This document shows, in pieces, positions 17,859 to 25,920 of a stretch of 64,000 bases of DNA (positions are counted from its first letter, which is position 1; each line of letters begins with the position of its first letter). The notes beneath the pieces were generated by a model that worked only from the letters and a program-made list of their open reading frames with translations, was not told the DNA's origin and made no database searches. The stretch is taken from NCBI RefSeq assembly GCF_029581395.1, contig NZ_CP121113.1, forward strand, positions 2,972,001 to 3,036,000. The letters run 5' to 3'. This stretch comes from Roseinatronobacter sp. S2 (GTDB lineage Bacteria; Pseudomonadota; Alphaproteobacteria; Rhodobacterales; Rhodobacteraceae). The position numbers were made by a program, and so were the translations under genes.

Positions 17859-18353
17859 CTAGCGCGGGTATTTCGCACCCAGCGCTTCGGTAATGGCCGG
17901 GGACACAAAATTCGACACATCGCCACCCAGCCGCGCGATTTCCTTGACCAGTTTGGATGCGATCGCCTGATGGCGGGCTTCTGCCATAAGAAATACCGTT
18001 TCGATACTGGCATCCATGGCGCGGTTCATGCCGACCATCTGGAATTCATATTCGAAATCGGTGACCGCGCGCAGGCCGCGTATGATGATCTGCGCGCCCA
18101 CGTCGCGCGCGCAATCAATCAGCAGGTTCTCGAACGGGTGGGCGATAATCTCGACCCCGGTGTGCACACTCAGCGTCTGCACCTCGGCCTCGATCATGGC
18201 GACACGTTCTTCCAGCGTGAATAGCGGGCCTTTGTCGCGGTTTATCGCAACGCCGATCACCAGGCGGTCCACAAGCTGCGTCGCGCGGGTGATAATATCG
18301 ATATGCCCCTTGGTCAAAGGGTCAAAAGTTCCTGGATAAAGACCGATCCGCAT
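17859..18353 (-). CDS. coaD: Pantetheine-phosphate adenylyltransferase
   Basis: Fourth step of coenzyme A synthesis: transfers AMP from ATP to 4'-phosphopantetheine. The 164-residue length is typical. The nucleotidyltransferase signature Gly-Thr-Phe-Asp-Pro-Leu-Thr-Lys-Gly-His lies at residues 8-17, and the C-terminal half has Gly-Leu-Arg-Ala-Val-Thr-Asp-Phe-Glu-Tyr-Glu and Val-Ser-Asn-Phe-Val-Ser-Pro. It is transcribed leftward into repeat copy B, with the CBS-domain gene 79 nt upstream on the same strand. coaX, for the first step of the same pathway, is also in this window at 51.4 kb. Confidence 0.97.
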   Translation of the reverse strand: MRIGLYPGTFDPLTKGHIDIITRATQLVDRLVIGVAINRDKGPLFTLEERVAMIEAEVQTLSVHTGVEIIAHPFENLLIDCARDVGAQIIIRGLRAVTDFEYEFQMVGMNRAMDASIETVFLMAEARHQAIASKLVKEIARLGGDVSNFVSPAITEALGAKYPR

Positions 18354-18432
18354 TGCGCGCCCCCTTCACATCTTCACGGGCACGCAACAATATTGCGCAG
18401 GGATATGCAACCCTTCAGGGCGCGAAAACACC

Positions 18433-18867
18433 CTAGTAGCCCATGATCATGCCGGTCAGGGCGTCTTTTTCCAGTTCCAGCTCCGACATACGCGCTGCGA
18501 CCACGTCACCAATGGAAATCAGGCCAAGCATCTGGTCCCCCTCCATAACCGGAATATGGCGAAACCGCTTCATGGTCATCGTTTGCAACACCAGATCGGC
18601 ACTGTCATCGGGTTTGCAGCCATAGACATTGCGGGTCATCACATCATCAACCGTATCGGACAAACAGCCGGCACCGCGCTTGCCAAGTTCACGCACGATA
18701 TCGCGTTCTGACAGGATGCCCGCCACTTTTTTACCGTCGGATGAGACGACAAGCGCACCGATACGGTTCTCGCTCAGGACCTTCACGACTTCGGACAGGG
18801 GGGTGCCCGGCGCGACAGTCACGACCGACTGGGTTTCCTTGTTTCTCAGAATTTGGCTCACCAGCAT
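18433..18867 (-). CDS. CBS-domain pair protein
   Basis: A 144-residue stand-alone pair of CBS domains, at about residues 8-62 and 76-130. Each ends in the usual Ile-Leu-Ser-Glu-Arg-Asp-Ile or Leu-Ile-Ser-Ile-Gly-Asp-Val. Such proteins bind adenosyl nucleotides and act as regulatory or sensor modules; the partner is unknown. The frame remains open 30 codons further upstream, but the ATG at 18867 has AGGAGGG in front and starts directly with the first CBS strand (Met-Leu-Val-Ser-Gln-Ile-Leu), so I chose it. Confidence 0.85.
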   Translation of the reverse strand: MLVSQILRNKETQSVVTVAPGTPLSEVVKVLSENRIGALVVSSDGKKVAGILSERDIVRELGKRGAGCLSDTVDDVMTRNVYGCKPDDSADLVLQTMTMKRFRHIPVMEGDQMLGLISIGDVVAARMSELELEKDALTGMIMGY

Positions 18868-19100
18868 GCGCACGCCCTCCTCTTGGCTGAAGCAGAGTTG
18901 CCGCATCACACCCGGCCCTCTGGGGGAAGGGTCCGACATTGCAGGGCCATCTGTCAAGTCGCCAGATCAATGCAGTGCAGCAAAAGCGCGCGCGACCACA
19001 GTCGCGACCATAGCCCGCCTATACGGCAGGGACCGGGCAACCGGCAGGTCTGCCCCGCCATGAGTGCCCCCTCGATGGGGGCCGAATGGCGTCCCCCCCC

Positions 19101-20294
19101 TCAAAGATACCGCATCGGGCTGACGTCTTCGCCGCGCACCAGCCGCGCGTGTTCCTGAATTGCAAACCGGTCGGTCATGCCAGACACATAATCAGCCACA
19201 ATCCGTGCAAGCTCGGTCTCTGAGTCTGCTGCATCCACATCGCGGCGCCACTCAGTAGGCAGGTGCCGGGGCTGCTCCATGAACAACGGAAACAGGTCAC
19301 GCACAATTCCTGTGACCTGCGCGCGCATTTCCACCACCGACGGCGCGCGATACATCCGCGTGAACAGGAATTGCCGGATCACCTTCAGTTCCCGAAACAG
19401 CCGGTCCGAAAAGCGAATGATCGTCAGGTTCAGATCACGAATATCCTGCGCCGAATTCAAATCTGCCGGACCCAGCCGCGTGCCCGCCACCAGCAGCACA
19501 TCTTCGACCATGATACCAAACACACGGCGCAGCGCCTCATGCCTGCGGCGCATCCCCTCCAGCCCGGGATACAGCCTGTCCACTTCGGCGAATGCAGGGC
19601 CGGTGATCGGCAGGTCCATCAGGTCGCTTTCCGAAAACAGCCCCGATCGCAACCCGTCATGCAAATCATGGTGGTTATAGGCAATGTCATCCGCAATCGC
19701 GGCCACCTGCGCCTCGGCACTGGCAAAGCCGCGCAGTTCCAGATCAAACCCCGCATTGCATTCGACCAGCGCGTAGGGCAGCGCATCCCCCTTCAAGGGC
19801 GCGCCCTGCGCATCGGCCACAGGGCCGTTATGCTTGGCAATCCCTTCCAGCGTTTCCCAGGTCAGGTTCAGCCCGTCGAAATCTGCGTAATGGCGTTCCA
19901 GCCGCGTGACAATGCGCAAGGCCTGGGCGTTGTGGTCAAACCCGCCATAGGGGGCCATCAGATCGCATAGCGCATCTTCGCCAGTGTGGCCAAAGGGCGG
20001 GTGGCCCAGATCATGGGCCAGCGCAATCGCTTCGGCCAGTTCGGTGTTCAGCCCCAAGGCCCCCGCCAACGTGCGCGCGACTTGCGCCACCTCGATGGAA
20101 TGGGTCAGGCGGGTGCGGTAATAATCGCCCTCATGCTCGATGAACACCTGTGTCTTGTGCTTCAGCCGCCGGAAGGCGCTGGAATGGATAATCCGGTCAC
20201 GGTCGCGCTGAAAGGGCGATCGGAAGGTGCTCATCGCTTCTGTGAAGCGGCGCCCCCGCGACTGGTCCGGTTGTGTCGCATATGGTTTCAGCAT
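19101..20294 (-). CDS. dgt: Deoxyguanosinetriphosphate triphosphohydrolase-like protein (HD domain)
   Basis: A 397-residue dNTPase of the HD superfamily, which hydrolyses dNTPs to the deoxynucleoside and tripolyphosphate. The N-terminal Gly-Arg-Arg-Phe and Phe-Gln-Arg-Asp-Arg-Asp-Arg-Ile-Ile-His-Ser-Ser-Ala-Phe-Arg-Arg block is typical. The metal ligands are in Arg-Leu-Thr-His-Ser-Ile-Glu-Val (His) and His-Asp-Leu-Gly-His-Pro-Pro-Phe-Gly-His (His-Asp), with a later Asp in Ala-Asp-Asp-Ile-Ala-Tyr. The length fits the shorter Dgt2-like class, so preference for dGTP is uncertain. GGGAG lies before the ATG. It is divergent from erpA across 89 nt that must hold both promoters. Confidence 0.93.
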   Translation of the reverse strand: MLKPYATQPDQSRGRRFTEAMSTFRSPFQRDRDRIIHSSAFRRLKHKTQVFIEHEGDYYRTRLTHSIEVAQVARTLAGALGLNTELAEAIALAHDLGHPPFGHTGEDALCDLMAPYGGFDHNAQALRIVTRLERHYADFDGLNLTWETLEGIAKHNGPVADAQGAPLKGDALPYALVECNAGFDLELRGFASAEAQVAAIADDIAYNHHDLHDGLRSGLFSESDLMDLPITGPAFAEVDRLYPGLEGMRRRHEALRRVFGIMVEDVLLVAGTRLGPADLNSAQDIRDLNLTIIRFSDRLFRELKVIRQFLFTRMYRAPSVVEMRAQVTGIVRDLFPLFMEQPRHLPTEWRRDVDAADSETELARIVADYVSGMTDRFAIQEHARLVRGEDVSPMRYL

Positions 20295-20383
20295 CTGTTA
20301 CTCCCATCACCTTGTCGGGCTTGCTGTCAGTGTCTATATCAAAGTAAAGTCATCGGAAATATGACATCGCCCAAAGGAAGCCC

Positions 20384-20716
20384 ATGACCCTGACCCTGCC
20401 CCCCCGCGTAAGCGACCGTGCCTTTGCCCGTCTGGCCGAAATCGCCGAAGACACAGGCGAGGTCAAGGCCCTGCGTGTTGCCGTTGACGGGGGCGGCTGT
20501 TCAGGGTTTCAGTATGACATCCGCTTTGATGACCCCGCCGAGGGCGATCTGGAACTGGAAAAAAACGGGCAGAAAGTGCTGATCGACCCTGTGTCGCTGC
20601 CGTTTCTGGAAAACGCGGTCATTGATTTCTCCGAAGAACTGATCGGGGCGCGGTTTATCGTCGACAATCCCAACGCATCCTCCAGCTGCGGCTGCGGTAT
20701 CAGTTTTTCGATGTAG
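20384..20716 (+). CDS. erpA: Iron-sulfur cluster insertion protein (ErpA/HesB A-type carrier)
   Basis: A 110-residue A-type carrier that passes Fe-S clusters to apoproteins. The three conserved cysteines are present: Cys39 in Gly-Gly-Gly-Cys-Ser-Gly-Phe-Gln-Tyr, and Cys102 and Cys104 in Ser-Ser-Cys-Gly-Cys-Gly-Ile-Ser-Phe. Size and motifs fit ErpA/IscA. The choice of ErpA over IscA or SufA rests on the lack of isc or suf genes nearby and on the divergent dgt neighbour, an arrangement common in Alphaproteobacteria. An AAGGAAGC ribosome-binding site precedes the ATG. Confidence 0.92.
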   Translation: MTLTLPPRVSDRAFARLAEIAEDTGEVKALRVAVDGGGCSGFQYDIRFDDPAEGDLELEKNGQKVLIDPVSLPFLENAVIDFSEELIGARFIVDNPNASSSCGCGISFSM

Positions 20717-20858
20717 TGGCACCCTGAAAAGGCGTTTCATATTTGCCCACCCCTTCGGCATAACACGAAGTTTAACACCACCGATGACGACCAACGGTTG
20801 ACCATACGCCCTCACTGCCCCAAAGCTTCGTCAAACAAGTTATGCGTGGGAGGCATTT

Positions 20859-21476
20859 TTGAAACCTGAAGCCATTACTGCCAGCTACCGCCGCTGGGCA
20901 CCGATTTACGACATGACTTTCGGGCGCATCACCAATACCGGTCGCCGACATGCCACCAAGGTTGCCAACAGCACAGGCGGCAAGGTGTTGGAAGTGGGGG
21001 TCGGCACCGGACTTGCCCTGCCGTTCTACGATCCGTCACTGGATGTCACGGGTATCGATTTCTCCGAAGACATGCTGACCCGCGCCCGCACCAAGGTCGC
21101 AGATGAAAAGCTGGGCCATGTGCGCGAGCTGCGTCAGATGGACGCACGAAAGCTGGATTTCCCGGATGCCAGCTTCGACACAATCGTCGCCATGCACCTG
21201 ATTTCGGTGGTCCCCGACCCCGAACAGGTCATGGCCGAAATGGCACGAGTGTGCAAACCGGGCGGGCAAATCCTGCTGGTCAACCATTTCGCCCGCGATG
21301 AAGGCTGGCTGGCATGGCTGGAACGCAAATTTGCCCCTTTTGCCGATTATATGGGCTGGCATTCCAATTTCCCGAAGGATCGGGTGCTGGGGGAAAAAGC
21401 CCTTCGGCTGGTTGAAGAAACCCCCCTGACAAAGCTGGGAGTCTTCACCTTTCTGCGCATGGAGAAAACCGCCTGA
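20859..21476 (+). CDS. pmtA: Phosphatidylethanolamine N-methyltransferase (PmtA)
   Basis: A 205-residue SAM-dependent methyltransferase of the Rhodobacter-type PmtA family, which methylates phosphatidylethanolamine stepwise to phosphatidylcholine at the inner membrane. SAM motif I is Val-Leu-Glu-Val-Gly-Val-Gly-Thr-Gly-Leu-Ala-Leu (about residues 43-54), with Asp-Phe-Ser-Glu-Asp-Met-Leu and Leu-Asp-Phe-Pro-Asp-Ala-Ser-Phe-Asp as later motifs. The N-terminal Tyr-Arg-Arg-Trp-Ala-Pro-Ile-Tyr-Asp is typical of this group. The start is TTG with GGGAGG 6 nt ahead; no better ATG exists. The next relative would be UbiE-like methyltransferases, which have a different C-terminus. Confidence 0.88.
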   Translation: MKPEAITASYRRWAPIYDMTFGRITNTGRRHATKVANSTGGKVLEVGVGTGLALPFYDPSLDVTGIDFSEDMLTRARTKVADEKLGHVRELRQMDARKLDFPDASFDTIVAMHLISVVPDPEQVMAEMARVCKPGGQILLVNHFARDEGWLAWLERKFAPFADYMGWHSNFPKDRVLGEKALRLVEETPLTKLGVFTFLRMEKTA

Positions 21477-21635
21477 GCGCCGACACGTTGGCCGATGTCA
21501 GCATTCGCCAGCCATTCGCCCGCGCCGCGCCATCCGCATGCGGGGCGCGTCAATGATCGCACAGGCAGCTTGCGGGCTTGCCCCACCCCCCTGTTCTGAC
21601 CTAAACCCATGCCCAACACAAAGGGCCGGAACAGC

Positions 21636-23423
21636 ATGAGCGACACATCAATTTCTAGCGATACGCGCGCCAAATCCAGAAATCTGGGGGCGTTGCATGG
21701 GTTGTGGCCGTTCATGCGCCCCTATCGCGGGTTGCTTGCGGCCGCTATTCTGGCGCTGGTGGCGACCGCGACCATCATGTTGATATTGCCGCTGGCAGTG
21801 CGGCGGGTCGTGGACGGGTTCGAAGCGCGCGAAATGGAATTGCTGAACCAGTATTTCGGCGGCGCATTGGGGCTGGCGGTGCTTCTGGCCATAGGAACGG
21901 GGCTGCGGTATTATCTGGTCACACGACTGGGGGAACGCATCGTTGTGGACATCCGCAAAACGCTGTTTGCCCGCGTCATCGACCGCAGTCCCGCATTTTA
22001 CGAACGCATCATGACTGGCGAGGTGCTGTCGCGCCTGACCACCGACACCACGCTCATTCAATCGGTCATCGGGTCTTCGGTGTCCATTGCCCTGCGCAAT
22101 GCACTGATGCTGCTGGGCGGGTTGGTGCTGCTGGGGCTGACATCGGCCAAGCTGACGGGTTTTGTGCTGCTGATGGTGCCTGCCATCATCATCCCCATCG
22201 TCATCATGGGCCGCAAGCTGCGCAAGCTCAGCCGCGAGAATCAGGACTGGATTGCCGCCAGTTCGGGCAATGCATCCGAAGCGCTTCTGTCGGTGCAGAC
22301 CGTTCAGGCCAACACCCATGAAGCCGCCAGCCGCGCCGCCTTCGACCGTGTCAGTGAAATCAGCTTCGACGTGGCGCGCAAACGCATCCTGACCCGCGCG
22401 GTGCTGACTGTCATTGTCATCTTTCTGGTCTTTGCCGGCATTCTGGGCACGCTTTGGGTCGGGGCGCGCGACGTCTCGGCCGGCGTCATGACACCGGGCG
22501 AGCTGGCGCAATTCGTGATCTACGCAGTAATTGTCGCAGGGTCCGTCGGGGCCTTGTCGGAAATCTGGTCCGAATTGCAGCGCGCGGCCGGTGCGACCGA
22601 ACGCCTTGTTGAATTGATGACCGCGATTGACAGCATCCAGGACCCTGCCGCCCCCCTGCCCCTGCCCCGCCCGACCCGTGGCGAGGTGCGCTTTGAAAAT
22701 GTGCGCTTCCACTACCCCACACGCCCCGGCCAACAGGCCCTGGATGATGTATCGCTGACAATTGCAGCCGGTGAAACCGTGGCACTTGTCGGCCCCTCTG
22801 GCGCGGGCAAAACCACGATCCTGCAACTGTTGATGCGGTTTTACGACCCGCTCGGCGGGCATATCCGCATTGATGGTCAGGACTTGCGCGATATGGCCCG
22901 CACGGACTTCCGGCGCGCCCTCGCACTGGTGCCACAAGATCCGGTCATCTTTGCGACCTCGGCCATGGACAATATCCGCTTCGGGCGTCCCGGTGCCTCC
23001 GACAGCGAAGTGATTGCCGCGGCCAAGGCTGCCAATGCCGATATGTTTCTGAACCGTCTGCCCGACGGATACATGACCGAACTGGGCGAACGCGGTGTCA
23101 TGCTGTCGGGCGGCCAGAAACAGCGCGTCGCCATCGCGCGCGCCATCCTGCGCGACGCCCCCATCCTGCTGCTCGATGAAGCCACCAGCGCGCTTGACGC
23201 CGAATCTGAAGCCGCCGTGCAACGCGCTGTGGATCACCTGTCACGCGACCGCACCACAATCGTCATCGCCCACCGGTTGGCCACCGTCAAACAGGCCGAC
23301 CGCATCATCGTCTTTGACGAAGGGCGCATCACTGCCACCGGCACACATGATGAACTGGTGGCACAGGGCGGGCTTTATGCGCGACTGGCACGCTTGCAGT
23401 TCACGTCCGAACGCGCCGCCTGA
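21636..23423 (+). CDS. ABC exporter, fused permease and ATPase (MsbA/LipA-type)
   Basis: A 595-residue half-transporter that works as a homodimer. The N-terminal domain has six transmembrane helices (about residues 25-310). The ATPase domain has Walker A Gly-Pro-Ser-Gly-Ala-Gly-Lys-Thr-Thr near residue 387, signature Leu-Ser-Gly-Gly-Gln-Lys-Gln-Arg near 490, Walker B Ile-Leu-Leu-Leu-Asp-Glu-Ala-Thr and the switch His in Ile-Ala-His-Arg-Leu. It belongs to the lipid/multidrug exporter type; the substrate is unknown. An ATG 27 nt upstream (21609) is in frame but has no ribosome-binding site, so I prefer 21636, whose own site is also weak. It converges with the DUF3422 gene. Confidence 0.9.
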   Translation: MSDTSISSDTRAKSRNLGALHGLWPFMRPYRGLLAAAILALVATATIMLILPLAVRRVVDGFEAREMELLNQYFGGALGLAVLLAIGTGLRYYLVTRLGERIVVDIRKTLFARVIDRSPAFYERIMTGEVLSRLTTDTTLIQSVIGSSVSIALRNALMLLGGLVLLGLTSAKLTGFVLLMVPAIIIPIVIMGRKLRKLSRENQDWIAASSGNASEALLSVQTVQANTHEAASRAAFDRVSEISFDVARKRILTRAVLTVIVIFLVFAGILGTLWVGARDVSAGVMTPGELAQFVIYAVIVAGSVGALSEIWSELQRAAGATERLVELMTAIDSIQDPAAPLPLPRPTRGEVRFENVRFHYPTRPGQQALDDVSLTIAAGETVALVGPSGAGKTTILQLLMRFYDPLGGHIRIDGQDLRDMARTDFRRALALVPQDPVIFATSAMDNIRFGRPGASDSEVIAAAKAANADMFLNRLPDGYMTELGERGVMLSGGQKQRVAIARAILRDAPILLLDEATSALDAESEAAVQRAVDHLSRDRTTIVIAHRLATVKQADRIIVFDEGRITATGTHDELVAQGGLYARLARLQFTSERAA

Positions 23424-23438
23424 ACATTCTGAAGCTTA

Positions 23439-23460
23439 GGGGCTGAAGCTGCCCCTTTGC
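23439..23460 (+). terminator. Possible terminator after the ABC exporter
   Basis: AGGGGC and GCCCCT form a 6-bp stem with a 7-nt loop, followed by TTG and then CCCTTT. It lies 15 nt past the stop in a convergent gap. The T-run is short. Confidence 0.45.
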
Positions 23461-23463
23461 CCT

Positions 23464-23484
23464 TTCATTCTGGTCCAAATATCC
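23464..23484 (-). repeat. Short 3'-UTR motif after the DUF3422 gene
   Basis: On the minus strand it reads GGATATTTGGACCAGAATGAA, identical at 20 of 21 positions to 49655-49675. It starts 33 nt past the stop of the leftward DUF3422 gene. Confidence 0.7.
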
Positions 23485-23517
23485 AAAAAATCACCCGCTC
23501 AGGCTGGCGCGCGCGGC

Positions 23518-24801
23518 TTACTCAAACTTCCGCCTGATCCCGCGCACCATGGCCCAAACGCCCAGCACCACCACAGGCACCAGAACTGCCATTGTCACAG
23601 GTTTTGACAGGCCCAAAGGCTCTGTCACCGGCAGCACCAGATAGGCCACCAGATTGATCGCGTAATAGCTGATCGCCACCACCGACAACCCTTCAACCGT
23701 GTGTTGCAGGCGCAATTGCATATCCGCGCGCCGGTCCATGCTTTCCAGCAGGCGCTGGTTCTGGGCTGATCGTTCCACATCCACGCGCGAGCGCAGCAAC
23801 TGCCCCGCGCGCATGGCCCGTTCGGCCAGCCGCGTCAGCCGCGCCTCAGTCGATTTGACAGTACGCATGGCAGGGTCATAGCGGCGGGTCATGAATTCGC
23901 GCAAGGACTGGCGCCCCTCGAACCGGTCTTCGCGCAGAACTTCGATACGCTGGTGCACCAAAGCTTCGTAAGCCCCTGTCGCGGCAAAGCGAAACGCGCT
24001 TTCCACCATCATGTTTTCCAACTCGCTGGAGATGCGCAGCAACGCCTCCAGCGTTTCATCCGACCCTGTTCCGGGTGTGTTCATGGCACGGGACAACTGC
24101 GTCAACTGGTCATCCAGCACCCCCATCTGTGACGACAGCGACCGCGCCCGCAGCAACCCCAGCATCGATATGGTCTTATAGGTTTCAATCTCGCACAGGC
24201 GTTGCAAAATGCGCCCCACGCGCCGCCCGCCCGTGCCGGGTTTGACGAACACCGCCATGCGGATATGACCCGCACGGTCAATGCGGAAATCACTGGCAAT
24301 CACCGCCGTTCCATCCAGAACACAGGCCGCAGCAAGGCTTTCTGGAACGAACCAGTCTTGCAGTTTTGCGGTAATTTCGGCGGGGTCTTCGGGCATGGTT
24401 TCTATCTGGAACAGGATTGATGTCAGGCGCGACCCGGGCGCCTGTTCCAGCCAGTCATCGGCGAAAACATCAAAACTGTCGGGGTCGAACGGGCGTTTGG
24501 GCACCCCTTGTTCAAAGGCCGTGTAGGTCACGAATTCCGTATGGCTTTCCCATTTCAGATGATGGCGGCCAATATCGGCGGAATGATGCGTGGCTTCCGG
24601 TGCGGGATGGCCCGCACCGTGGCGGTCCAGCAGTGCCAGCAAATGCGCGCGATCCTTGTCGCGGTCACGCTTGGCCGCACCGCTTTCGGGCTTCACCGCC
24701 AGAAACACCGCCACGCCGGGCGGGACGACCTTGGTTGCAGGGCGCGCGTGCAGTTCATTGACAAGCGCATAGCGGTGCAGATGGTCGGCAATGGGGGGCA
24801 T
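23518..24801 (-). CDS. DUF3422 family membrane-anchored protein
   Basis: 427 residues from the ATG at 24801. The large soluble part begins with the family hallmark Asn-Glu-Leu-His-Ala-Arg-Pro and contains a long helical, Arg-rich region (about residues 270-370) likely to be coiled coil. Two transmembrane helices lie at the C-terminus (about 375-395 and 400-420). This is the layout of DUF3422, widespread in Proteobacteria, with no established function; the C-terminal pair of helices after a coiled coil loosely recalls CorA-type topology. The frame stays open to 25020 and other ATGs exist (24858), but family members start near Met-Pro-Pro-Ile-Ala-Asp-His, and GAGG precedes this ATG. Confidence 0.8.
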   Translation of the reverse strand: MPPIADHLHRYALVNELHARPATKVVPPGVAVFLAVKPESGAAKRDRDKDRAHLLALLDRHGAGHPAPEATHHSADIGRHHLKWESHTEFVTYTAFEQGVPKRPFDPDSFDVFADDWLEQAPGSRLTSILFQIETMPEDPAEITAKLQDWFVPESLAAACVLDGTAVIASDFRIDRAGHIRMAVFVKPGTGGRRVGRILQRLCEIETYKTISMLGLLRARSLSSQMGVLDDQLTQLSRAMNTPGTGSDETLEALLRISSELENMMVESAFRFAATGAYEALVHQRIEVLREDRFEGRQSLREFMTRRYDPAMRTVKSTEARLTRLAERAMRAGQLLRSRVDVERSAQNQRLLESMDRRADMQLRLQHTVEGLSVVAISYYAINLVAYLVLPVTEPLGLSKPVTMAVLVPVVVLGVWAMVRGIRRKFE

Positions 24802-25234
24802 AGGGGCCTCGGGGAGCGCGCGCGCGTTGGGGTGGATTGAGAGATCAGGATAAGCCATTGGCACAAAATGAAAACGCCCCAATTCAGCACACCATTGCAC
24901 ACTTGTATTTTCGCCACAAACGCGGGGGAAAATTTTGTTGCTGCGCTGGATAAATGGCGCTGTGGGGCTGAGGATTCTGTCAGAGGCAGGGAAGGCCGAT
25001 TCGCGCGGCATTTCTGCCATTCACTGCACCTGCGCTGAAATCGGTAGCTGTTGCCGCATCACCGATAACGAAGGTAGCCCAGGTCACACAAGCGATCGGC
25101 TGCTCAAATAGCGGTCACCGGCCCTATGGCGCGCGCCCCAACAAACACAAAATGCTTGATCGGCGCGGATGATCAGGTGACATTAATGTCCAATGGCGCA
25201 CCATTTTTAACATTCCGCTTTAAAGGAATTTAAT
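24802..25234. other. Gap between the DUF3422 gene and the small secreted-protein gene
   Basis: The left part (24802-25020) is an in-frame extension of the DUF3422 gene that I consider untranslated or of low value. The right part (25021-25234) becomes AT-richer toward the downstream gene and ends in AAAGGAATTTAAT before its ATG. I see no RNA gene, terminator or clear promoter in it. Confidence 0.5.
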
Positions 25235-25618
25235 ATGAAAAGTGTAAATTTCAAAATCATCGTGATCACGGCAGGCACCATCATGCTTGCGACATCGGTT
25301 CAGGCGGCCTGCACAGGAAGCAATGGGCGGGGTTGGGCCAGCGGATCTGGTGATGGAAAATTCGAAATGCTGGCCTCTGACAGGGCGTGCAGCATCCCTT
25401 TTCCAAACTTCATCGTGGGTGAAAGACGCACCCCGGCAACCGAAGTCGCGTTGACCACCGCACCCAGAAACGGCACGGTTGGGATCGCAGCGGGACAGGG
25501 GCTGGTCTACACCCCTAACGCCGGCTTCAAGGGGAACGACAGGTTCTGCACGCGCAACACAACACCAGCTTTTGCAGGTCAGTCGCTGTCTGGCTGCATT
25601 ACCGTTACGGTGAAATAG
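25235..25618 (+). CDS. Small secreted protein with a bacterial Ig-like domain
   Basis: A 127-residue exported protein. A classical signal peptide ends at Ser-Val-Gln-Ala/Ala (cleavage after residue 24). The C-terminal half, with Pro-Arg-Asn-Gly-Thr-Val, Tyr-Thr-Pro-Asn-Ala-Gly-Phe-Lys-Gly-Asn-Asp-Arg-Phe and a final Ile-Thr-Val-Thr-Val, matches the repeat unit of bacterial cadherin/Ig-like (Big_9 or VCBS-like) domains. These usually come in long tandem arrays in adhesins; here there is one. Four cysteines (26, 52, 105, 121) could form two disulfides. AAGGA precedes the ATG. The gene stands alone and is poorer in GC than its neighbours, which suggests acquisition or a relic of a larger protein. 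Function unknown. Confidence 0.75.
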   Translation: MKSVNFKIIVITAGTIMLATSVQAACTGSNGRGWASGSGDGKFEMLASDRACSIPFPNFIVGERRTPATEVALTTAPRNGTVGIAAGQGLVYTPNAGFKGNDRFCTRNTTPAFAGQSLSGCITVTVK

Positions 25619-25920
25619 TCGGTCTGTTTTTGTGCCGTTGCGATAATGCGTTTGCATTGCCCTGATCTTGGTAAAGCCATAGGTCAACCGCGCGAAACTT
25701 GCGCCGCGCGATGAACAATCGGCTGTTTGGGCGAAGCGGCATCGCAGCATGCAAAGGACGCAGGCCATCAGTCAAGGGGCAGGTATATCCTGCGTCTGAA
25801 AGCAGATTAGCGTCGCTACAGGACGTATGAGTAACCGCTGCGGACTCGTTTACGCCCCCCCATTCATGAAAAAACCCCGGCCTTGCAGCCGGGGTTTTCT
25901 ATGTCGCATCAAACCATAAA
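25619..25920. other. Non-coding gap between the small secreted-protein gene and pntB
   Basis: Contains an 8-bp inverted repeat, GACGCAGG (25757-25764) and CCTGCGTC (25789-25796), and the pnt terminator at 25871-25900. No convincing gene is present; the open frames here lack ribosome-binding sites and family features. Confidence 0.5.
25871..25900 (-). terminator. Rho-independent terminator of the pntAB operon
   Basis: AAAACCCCGGC, loop CTTGCA and GCCGGGGTTTT form an 11-bp perfect stem. Read leftward it ends in a run of six T, and it lies 22 nt past the pntB stop. It is symmetric enough to act in both directions. Confidence 0.9.

Noticed and set aside
19062..19085. GCCCCC/GGGGGC hairpin after dgt as a terminator
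   Set aside because: The stem is short and no T-run follows on the dgt strand.
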